Source: Coemansia sp. RSA 487
Lineage: Eukaryota > Kickxellomycota > Kickxellomycetes > Kickxellales > Kickxellaceae
DNA: 64,000 nt
Reading direction: 5' to 3'
NCBI GenBank assembly: GCA_027577595.1
Contig: JANBRJ010000023.1
Coordinates: 124,001-188,000 of the forward strand
This document shows positions 9,001 through 16,683 of this stretch, piece by piece (the first letter of the stretch is position 1; the number at the start of each line of letters is the position of its first letter). A program made the position numbers and the translations under genes. The notes beneath the pieces were generated by a model. It had not been told where the DNA came from, made no database searches, and saw only the letters and a program-made list of their open reading frames with translations.

Positions 9001-11480
9001 GCGGCAATGAACTCGCGCTGGACGGAAGCTGGCGCTGTACTAAGGCTTCCAAACCCGTCATTTGAAAGACCAAAGCGGCCATGACGGGCGCATCCCAAGC
9101 CCATCACAGCTGCGTAAAGAATGTTAGGTAGATCCAGCTCAAATATCTTTTCGTGCTCCAACCAGATCAAACGACCATACTCACCAGTCAATAGCTCGAT
9201 GTCGGCCTGTGCTTGTTGTGCATCCAGACTATGGAGCAAGCATAAACGTAAGCATGAATCGCGGACAACACCGCCAGATACCAATGCGCCTAGAATACGT
9301 GCAAGAGCAAGCACTTGCGCACGACTCTCTGTCATACTCAGTCCGAGCAGTTGGTAGTCCGAGCCCTCGTCAGCAGAGGGATAGTCAACAACGCTGTGCA
9401 GCATAGAACCAACAACCGAGTGATCCGGGGTTAGGTCACCAGCTGCAATGTACTCGGCATTGTCAATAGTAACAGCACCGGCGCACCTTAGCATCGCAAG
9501 TACTGGGTGAGTTGGCGTAACAACCAGAGCAGTTCCATCGAGGCAGGTTATGCGCACGCAATTCTGGGGCGACTCATGAACCTGGAATGCAGAACTACTC
9601 GCTCGCCCATCAAATCCAATCGATTTTGTGGTGGTGCCTGAAAGCGGTGCCACGCACTGTAAAACATCGGCTCGGCAAATAAGCTCAATAGGCAATGCCA
9701 GTCCACACCCAAGGCTGACAGGCGTTCCAGCAGCTACACACAGGTGGAATGCATTTCCGAAACGACTCTTCTTGCGCTCCTTAGTCGTGAGCGTCTTGAT
9801 GGGCTTTAGATTAAAGTTGTAGTCCAGATGCAAGTAGTTCAGCCTCTTTCGATGGATCAACAGATTCAGCATATTGTGGCCCTGGCGGCACACCTGAAGT
9901 CCAGCTTCGACCCAGTCAATCTCTGTGGACTGAAAGAACTTTGTCGCCTTAAACTGGCGGAGGAGATACTTTTTACGCTGCGCGCGGGGCTTGGCTGTGT
10001 GTATCGCATTCAGAACATAATTCTTCAGCAATTTCTGATACGACACGCGGACTTTGACAGGCATTCCGGATGGGCAGTGTTCCATGTACCAATCCTTGAC
10101 AAGTGGGATATCCATAGCACGCCGCGTAGTGCCGGAGCGCATGTTAAACGGATGCGGTGCCCAATAAAGCGCAATGCCGCTCGATGTGCTGTCGGCTTCC
10201 AAGGGCGACTCCTGCAAAAAGGCCGACGCACACTCAGGCAAAACAAAATCGCTGTCCTCATCGCCATCGCCAAAAACCTCATCCTCAACCGAACGCGCAT
10301 CGTCCTTGAACTGCGAAACAAGACTGCGCATAGATATTGGGTTGATGACAGGGTCAAAATAAAACGCAGGGAGGTCGGGATCGTCAGGACGGATGTACTG
10401 CACCGCCGGCGTATGGTATGGCGAGACGCGCACCTTTCGAGGAAGCGAGTTGTATAGATGCGGAAAAGCAACCTTATATTCGGTACGGATAGGCTGACGA
10501 ATAATTATCTTGTTGATGTCGTTGAACTCGTTCCAATCCTCGTCTGCAGGGTTAATATCTCTGTGCATCGGCTCGAACCGCGGGCCGCCTGGAATAGCCA
10601 TGTTCATGCACTTTGCAGTGATAAACGAGTTAAGATCAAACAGATAAAAATAGTTTGGGTCGACCATATCCGACAGAAGCTGGCGTGCCAGATGATGCAG
10701 GTTGGCCATCGCCGGTAGATCCAGTCGCCATCTGCGGTAAGTTGGGCCGTTAACACGACGGCCAACGGCACTCTCCTCAGAGTCGCCTTCATCCTCCTCG
10801 GCAAGCGGCTTGCTGTCGTAGAGCCAGTCAAAGACAGGTGCATCCTCATCTTCATCCAGCTCCATCTGGATTGCCTCTAGTGGTTCCACATCAAGCAGAT
10901 TGTCACCGTAGTCAAGTGGAGGCTCCTCGTCATCAAATGGTGGGAAACGCATGCGCTTGAAGTGCTTACGATCGCGCTTCTCGCGGCGCATCATGATCCA
11001 CATGGTGCCCCACTGGGCCATATACACGGGCTCGATGACCCAGGGCACCTCGTTGACAAAGGTAATCGCGCCAGTGACATGGTATAGAACAGGAACCTCG
11101 CGCACCTGCTCCCACGGCATAGGCATGTTTTCTAGTAGCTTCAGCATCGCGTGTGGAACGTACTTGAGAGCGCCAAGATACACACGCTTGTCATGGCGGT
11201 ACTTGCGGGCGCTCATGTCGCCATGATCTTTGATGATCTTGCGTAAGTGTTCGGGAGGCATATCGCTCTTTTCCTGTTCAGCAAAGCCCATGCGTCGCTT
11301 CGTATCGTAGCGCGTGGAGTTGAGCTTTCGCCACTCCTGCGCCTTCCTGTCAATCTCGCTATGTGGGAGCTCGCAAGGAACAAACTGCGGATCCATAGGA
11401 GCTGCACTCGCCTGTGCTTTCTGCGTCTGACCGCCTTTCTTGTGGTCGCTGCGGTCCTTGGGACGAGAAGGACCCGCCAT
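1..11480 (-). CDS. PRP8: Pre-mRNA-splicing factor Prp8 carrying five inteins (C-terminus beyond window)
   Basis: Prp8 is the U5 snRNP scaffold at the catalytic core of the spliceosome. The frame starts at the ATG at 11480 (MAGPSRPKD) and stays open to base 1, 3826 codons with no stop and no intron. Host segments match Prp8 almost word for word: [97 protein letters not shown]. Five in-frame blocks with Cys at the start and Asn followed by Cys or Ser at the end interrupt it after host residues 580, 752, 910, 1354 and 1543; all five boundaries are in the same frame. Host sequence in the window totals 1628 residues, against about 2300-2400 for complete Prp8, so the RNaseH-like and Jab1/MPN domains lie to the left of base 1. 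An acidic insert at about host residues 420-450 is lineage-specific. Identity is certain. Confidence 0.98.
   Translation of the reverse strand, partial: [3826 protein letters not shown]
258..1298 (-). other. Prp8 intein 5 (347 aa) at the classic fungal Prp8 site
   Basis: Inserted three residues after the Trp of TWEGLFW, as QQQ|STSLAG, with Ser as +1. From established knowledge this matches the common Prp8 intein site of ascomycetes and Cryptococcus (EKA|SGF). Starts [25 protein letters not shown]; block B [9 protein letters not shown]; block F [15 protein letters not shown]; ends GLVSHN. The endonuclease region is shortened: [15 protein letters not shown] resembles a first LAGLIDADG motif with Asp replaced, and the second is hardly recognisable. 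Probably splicing-only. Confidence 0.93.
1866..3617 (-). other. Prp8 intein 4 (584 aa), degenerate endonuclease
   Basis: Inserted in [17 protein letters not shown] after host residue 1354; human Prp8 has Thr at +1. Starts [23 protein letters not shown]; block B [12 protein letters not shown]; block F [15 protein letters not shown]; ends DFVVGSN before Cys+1. LAGLIDADG remnants are ALGCWLCGG and [12 protein letters not shown], with Asp replaced by Gly and Cys, so cleavage activity is probably lost. The penultimate residue is Ser, not His. It is the longest of the five and shares several blocks with intein 2. Confidence 0.93.
4950..6617 (-). other. Prp8 intein 3 (556 aa) with intact-looking LAGLIDADG homing endonuclease
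   Basis: Inserted in [16 protein letters not shown] after host residue 910. Starts [24 protein letters not shown]; block B [12 protein letters not shown]; block F [14 protein letters not shown]; ends DFTVVRN before Cys+1. The endonuclease motifs [11 protein letters not shown] and [13 protein letters not shown] both keep the metal-binding Asp, unlike those of the other four elements, so this is the one likely to be an active homing endonuclease. Two oddities: the penultimate residue is Arg rather than the usual His, and the +1 host residue is Cys where human Prp8 has Ala. Confidence 0.95.
7092..7886 (-). other. Prp8 intein 2 (265 aa), no endonuclease motifs
   Basis: Inserted in [18 protein letters not shown] after host residue 752, with the native Cys as +1. 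Begins [14 protein letters not shown], followed by VGDRVLG; block B reads [11 protein letters not shown] (His present, usual Thr replaced by Asn); ends [14 protein letters not shown]. No LAGLIDADG motif is visible, so this is a reduced intein, though longer than a minimal one because it keeps an extra segment ([14 protein letters not shown], then [14 protein letters not shown]). That segment has a counterpart in intein 4 ([15 protein letters not shown], then [15 protein letters not shown]). Confidence 0.92.
8403..9740 (-). other. Prp8 intein 1 (446 aa), degenerate endonuclease
   Basis: Protein-splicing element inserted between Leu and the native Cys of the conserved [12 protein letters not shown] stretch, after host residue 580. 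It starts with Cys1 ([13 protein letters not shown]), has block-B VTPTHPVL with its His, block-F [12 protein letters not shown] and ends GGVVVHN before Cys+1, so the standard splicing residues are all present. The middle keeps the shape of a LAGLIDADG endonuclease, but the two motifs read ILGALVSGG and [10 protein letters not shown]; the catalytic Asp is gone in both. It should splice but is unlikely to home. The +1 Cys is native to Prp8 in general. Confidence 0.93.
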
Positions 11481-11971
11481 TTTGATTATCGTGTCTAGAG
11501 ACAATATAAATCAAACGAAAATGAGGAAAGAAAAATAAGCACCCACTACGTAAAACAAATAGCCTACAAGTAACTTCAGACTGTTGGTAATTGCAGAGTA
11601 GTCCAATTCTGGATTTAGTAGAATAGAGAAATTGCAAAATAGTGGTGCACTTTTGGAATCAAAAGAAAAGCTCACAAAACGCGTAAAAAAACCCTCACTA
11701 TGAAGCTGCTTACAATTCGATTTTCTACAAAATATACCTGCGTGATTTAATCTACATGTCCACATTTCTATCATATTTGCTTTTCCTCTTCATTGAGTGA
11801 TGATTCTCTTCCGATCAGCGAATTTGATCACTCGTATGCACTTTTGTTTCCTGATACTCTGACATTTTGCACAAAATGTTTTCAGTTTGAAATTTTACAC
11901 AAAGGAATCAAATGAGTGAATACAACAGTAGATACAAGCAAGCTCTCAGAGTTAATATAATATATAGAGAG
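11481..11971. other. Intergenic: Prp8 5' flank
   Basis: About 490 bases between the Prp8 start and the 3' end of the arrestin gene, AT-rich, with no credible reading frame. It must hold the Prp8 promoter and the arrestin 3' end (AATATAATATATAG at about 11955). No motif is clear enough to name. Confidence 0.5.
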
Positions 11972-14606
11972 TCAGCGATCTTGACCAGAGCTGTTGTGCG
12001 CTGCTACAGACGAATGGTGCGATACCGATATGTGTGTGTTTGCGAGCGCAGCTGAAAACACATCTTCAGATGCCTTTGCAAACGGGGACTCCATGGGTGT
12101 TGCCGCCGGCGACATGAGTGGCGTTTGCAAAGGAGTTGCCTCTGCGGATGCTGGGAAAACAACAGGGCGGCGCAGGAAGTTGTGCAATGCAGTAGGATGG
12201 ACCAGAGGTCTGGTGGCATCTACAGACACACGAGAGTGGCCAATGCGTCTAACAGACCTGGTATTATCATTGTCGTCATCAATATGTACACTAGACGATG
12301 AAGCGGTGCTTGCAGCAGAGCCAACTGATCGAATGGCGTTTTCAGACAAAGGCATCGTCGCTACCGGATGTTGTGTAGGGTACTGCTGCAGTGATGTGCC
12401 TTCCTGGCAGTGTATAGATGCAGAGGTACTGTTAATACTAGCGCAGGACGATGTGTCGGAATTTGGGGCTGACGACGATACACACGAATGGTCCTGTGAG
12501 CTTATCGATGACAGTGTTTCCATCATCACGGTGTCGTATGCTGGAGGGCCTTGCTCGATGCTTGCCGTGGGGATTCTGGGATCAAGCGCTGCATTTGCAT
12601 AGCTTGGAAGCCCAGAGCCCATGCTGTCGGCGCCTCCAGCAATGGTAGGAACCACGGATACAGGCACACTAACCCAGAGTGTGTGCGGTCGGTGATCAGG
12701 ATCGTTGAAGTGTATAGAGAATTTGAGTTTGTGTGTCACCTCGATGTAGGAAGAGATATGGTCATACTGAAGCCGTCGCATTTCTTTGGGTATCTTTAGC
12801 CGAAGGTTTTCTTCGACGACATGTGTCAGATCAATTCCTGCACTGGCTGTGGTTGTTTGTGCGGGTGCGTTTGGTGTCTTTTCGGGCACAGCGGACGAAG
12901 AACCCAACGCAGCATTGTTTCGGGAAGCAGTGATCGCATGTGGTGAATCCGCTAGCTCCTGCGACGTCGGACAATTTGAAGGCAGTGAGGGTGATGGCAA
13001 GTGTGCTTCGATTGGCTGTCTTTGCAGGCATTCGTTTATCAGTGCATTCTCAAGGTTACTAGTATCAGTGCCACCACGGTCCTCAGGAACAAGCTCGGAA
13101 AAGGCAGCAACGCGTGAGACCGTCTTTTCGGCATTGCCCAAAGGAGTATGGCAACGCACGTACTCTTTCAATATAACACCGATTTTCGTAAGGTGCACCT
13201 GCTTTACCAAAGGCTGGAAAGTAAACCTTGCACGCATCTGGTCGCCGGGCTTGAATGTGTCGGCATCCGAGGCAATGCGGAACTCTAGCTTGTTGCGCCA
13301 GCAGTTCTCCACATCAATAGCACCAGTGCCAAAGGCGCCGTCCATTGTCAGGTCGCGCTTGACCTGGAGGTCGCGTTTGGCCACAATGTTCGACATTATC
13401 CCAGTGCGCCGCAAGGTTGCTTTCAGGCTGTATGCGACTTTGGCGTAAGGAATGTCGATTGACTCTGGGAGGTTTCCTGGGAAAACAAACGAAAATGGGA
13501 ACTCGTGACAGCCGGCTTCCCATGTCTCGATTCTTTTGCCGTTTGCCGTTGTGAAAAAGGTCCAGCTGTGGGTTATTGGGGTTGTTTCGCGATGGAACGT
13601 CGATATAGCACCATCGTTATCTACATTGTATGTGCTTGGCTTTCATTTTTCGATGTTGTTAGCTTAATTTTGCGTCATATGTGGGCATCATGACAGAGGA
13701 AGCTTGCTGGAAACAAGAGACAAGCTGGTGATCAGTGCTGACAGAAGCACGCATGCAAAGCTACTTGCAAGAAGCAGAATGGAGATAACGGGCCAATCAG
13801 CTACATGCATCAGGGAATTCCGGCTTTGATTGGAAATATGCATGTGGCATACAGGCTGTGCTTTGTCTCGTGGCAAGATCCACTACTACCACAGCACTCT
13901 TGAACTGGAAAACGGGTAAACCTTCGTCCCTCACCTGACAAAGGGAGTGTCCGCAAAACGTGAAATTGAACAGGTGTGCCAGCAAAACACGCAGGGGGGA
14001 GGGTAAAGGGGAATGACAAACAATGGATAGGGGGAGAGGAGAATTGGGCCATTAATGGTGATACATTTTTCATGTTCTCTGCAGACAAAATGTTGCTTTA
14101 TATGCAGGGGAAGGAAACACGGAAATGGTGTGTGCGTAGAGCATGGCCTGTGTCTGCTGCTGTTTCATATCAAAAAGCCAGGCCCCAAAAATAACAACGC
14201 CTTTCCATCCAGCTATCCCACCAACAAAACAAGAGAAGCCTAAAATAGGAAGGAGGCAAATCGGCAAACCCGCGTATGTGTTTGTGGGGGGGTAGATCAA
14301 AGGGGCAAAGTCCGAGCCCACACACCAACAAGTCGGATTTGACACAGGGGAGGGAAAGTCAGGTTTTCTCTTGCCAGCAGCAGCAAGGAGTAGGACCGGG
14401 TATCCACGTAAATTGTACTTACGGTACTCCCATTCAAGGTGCTCATGGCCCTCGAGAGCCATGCTTAGGCCCTTGACGCGAATGGATTCAGCAAGCCTGA
14501 CAACAAGTCGCCCTGAAAAGACTGTCCCTGGCGCATCATCGACCATGCCGCGCAGCACAATGTCTGGCTGGTCCAGCTCGAATTCCAGGCGGTTAGGCTT
14601 GGTCAT
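11972..14606 (-). CDS. Alpha-arrestin (arrestin-related trafficking adaptor), two exons
   Basis: Adaptors of this family recruit an Rsp5/NEDD4-type ubiquitin ligase to plasma-membrane transporters for endocytosis. Exon 1 is 14606-14423 (MTKPNRLEFELDQPDIVLRG...HEHLEWEY); exon 2 is 13620-11972. The best intron is 14422-13621, with a GTAAGT donor, a GCTAAC branch-like site and acceptor ACAATGTAG; the phase matches exactly and gives 610 residues. Arrestin-N hallmarks follow the junction: HSWTFF, then HEFPFSFVFPGNLPESI and VAYSLKATLRR. The C-arrestin part contains LKIPKEMRRLQYDHISSYIE and FSIHFNDPDHRPHTLWVSVP. After it come the PY motif GPPAYDTV (ligase WW-domain docking) and a long Ser/Thr-rich tail. 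The family is clear; which yeast ART it matches is not. The 802-base intron is long for this window and could hide a small exon. Confidence 0.85.
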
Positions 14607-15654
14607 GGCTCATGTGTAGCAAAACACAATGGTATTTGTGTAAAGATCTGGGCAGCGGCTGTAGGTGCGGTTTTGTAAAAAGATGTAGTATGGCGCAGAA
14701 TAGACGTAGAAATTGCTTTAACAAATAGAAGAAAGGAATGTCAAATGGAGGGGAGAGAGCAGAAGCACAAACCAGCTGGCAATGACTGCATATATAAATA
14801 AATGGCTGGCTCGATGGAAGCGTCTGTCTTTGGAGAACTGTAGCAAATGCAGTGCATGCAGTAAGGCCAAAGAAACACGATAAATGCAGGCAGGCAGCGT
14901 CAACAATTCAGGACATCAGAATGTGAGGCGAGAAGAGGAGCAATTGGGTTTTTTCACTCGATGAAAGGGTGCGCCCATTTCTGCCATTGGACAAAGCCCA
15001 CTTTGGCTAAAGCAGGGGCCAGTCCCTGCTCGCAACGCCAGCTGTTGGAGGGTGGGGTTGGCTAGCACCCCTCCCCCAGCTGGTGCTTCTCCCTCCTCCC
15101 ATCTCGCCTGTGCATCGACCATTGTGTGCAGCGCAGGCAAGGGCCGCGTAAAGCCTTCTGCTTGGTATATTCTCTGGTGGCTTGCCTCACCAAGCCAGGG
15201 GAAGAAGCCAAGGGGAAAATGCTGGTGGGATGGATCCTGTGTATTCCAAATCAACCACATGTTGTGAATGGCAGGTGCCAGTTCTGCTGGTAAGGCTCGT
15301 ATTGGCACTGCCGCAATGACCTTTTGCTTTTGTCTTTGGTTTAGGTGTGCGGTAGCCACCATTTGGCACGGAGACAACGTCTGTATCTAGAATTTTGCCA
15401 ATTTTATTTTTCATCTTTTGATAAAAGTGAATTTCGTAACCTGCGCCGTTTCAATTTTCATATTGCAAGACGAAAAATGAATTGCTTTTCGACCTAGCCT
15501 TTTCAAGATATTTCAAAAGCCAGCATCCCTGTCTAGCCACAGTGACGACACTTACGTGTACAGCCCTTTTTTTTACAACTGTATTGACAGGTGTGCGTGT
15601 GTGTGTGGCTATGGTCGTTGACTTTGCTGTGGCTTTCACTTTGCCAATGAACAT
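14607..15654. other. Intergenic with a GC-rich patch
   Basis: No supported gene. The arrestin promoter should lie near 14607-14900. About 14950-15330 is clearly more GC-rich than its surroundings. An open frame of about 150 codons on the minus strand there is rich in Pro, Ala, Gly and Gln and matches no family I know; it may be a non-coding transcript or an old insertion. Confidence 0.35.
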
Positions 15655-15797
15655 AATTCATATCATGTGGCCAATACAGTGTTTTGCAAAGCTAGTTGCG
15701 CCGAATAACAAGGATGTATACTCACCGAATAGTCAAAGGTTTGCGGTGGCAATAATGCATTTTGCGTTCCAAGAAAAAGTCGTTTGCGCAGGCATAG
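15655..15797 (+). repeat. Left arm of an imperfect inverted repeat
   Basis: This stretch reappears in inverted orientation at about 16684-16825. Shared blocks include GCGCCGAATAA, AAGGATGTATAC, AAAGGTTTG, AATAATGC and TTCCAAGAAAA; by eye identity is around 75-80% with small indels. The arms enclose about 0.9 kb that includes the TnpB/Fanzor-like remnant, so they could be decayed terminal repeats of the carrying element. Confidence 0.7.
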
Positions 15798-15989
15798 CAT
15801 ATACGTCAGTGCAAAGCAGGAAAACACAAGAGAAAGCACAAATGGTTAGTACCATTGTCAAAAAGCAGTCGCAGATGTTTATCTCTTCAGCTCTCATTCG
15901 AGCACTTACCTGCAAAAGGGACTACTCCATCCTATCCTAGAGCTAGGATTTGCCGCGGCTATAACATTGGATGAATTTCGTAGTGGTTG

Positions 15990-16545
15990 TTATTTGTTTG
16001 TCCTCGCCGTCTTTTTTGCCACAATCGTTTTCCCTTTCTTCTTGGGCTGCTGCTCATCAGTGGTGGCAGCGGCAGCAGGCCAACTGCAACAGAGGCGCTC
16101 TGGAGCTTCACCGTGGTCGCGAAAGCCATGGAAAATATGCCTGAAGTTGAGAACGGCAGCGAGATCTCGATTGTACATGCGTGAACGAGGAGTCAAAACA
16201 CCACCCTGTGGTGAGCTGGAGCGATACTTCCGTGATTCCTGATCTAAAGGAACCCGATGCACAAAGGCATAAAAATCGTGCCTGCCAAACAACCAAACCG
16301 TTTTCTTTTAGTTTTATTCTTTTTATCAAATCAATACATCACAATCCACTTCCACAGGCCCCATCCATGGTTCGTTGGTGCACTTAAGGAGACCGTGGCA
16401 GAGGACTTCTTTCATCTTCCTACGTTGGTAGGGACGGAGGTTGGGCACTTTCAGGAATTTCTTGAGAGTGCTGGTGAGGCAGTTGGGTTCTTGTTCAAGG
16501 TAGCGGTGGTATTTCTTCAGATTATTAGGTTTTGTTAGGATCAGT
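15990..16545 (-). mobile_element. Degraded TnpB/Fanzor-like transposon protein remnant (C-terminal part)
   Basis: Minus-strand translation in more than one frame gives a zinc-ribbon-like stretch (KVPNLRPYQRRKMKEVLCHG, then LLKC) followed by SRMYNRDLAAVLNFRHIFHG and GEAPERL. The NRD-x-AA-x-LNFR pattern after paired cysteines fits the last RuvC motif of TnpB/IS605 OrfB-type proteins and their eukaryotic Fanzor relatives. The frame is broken and only the C-terminal third is recognisable. The remnant at 52.5-54.2 kb shares the NR-x-x-AA and PERF signature. Family assignment rests on motif memory, not on a search. Confidence 0.5.
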
Positions 16546-16683
16546 GTTAACTAACCACATTGAAAGCACAGACAGAGATCAGAAAGCCAATCCATTTTAG
16601 TGTGAAATAATAGGCGTGTAGCAAACAGCTTTCTCCACAAAGCTCCGTTTGCGCTTCTTGCTTCCAAATGCAAATATAACGCT

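Noticed and set aside
9828-10457. 209-codon plus-strand open frame
   Set aside because: It lies wholly antisense to conserved Prp8 host sequence; a shadow frame.
1-11480. The five Prp8 blocks as ordinary spliceosomal introns
   Set aside because: All are multiples of three, free of stops and in the host frame, begin with Cys, end with Asn, and carry block-B His and endonuclease motifs.
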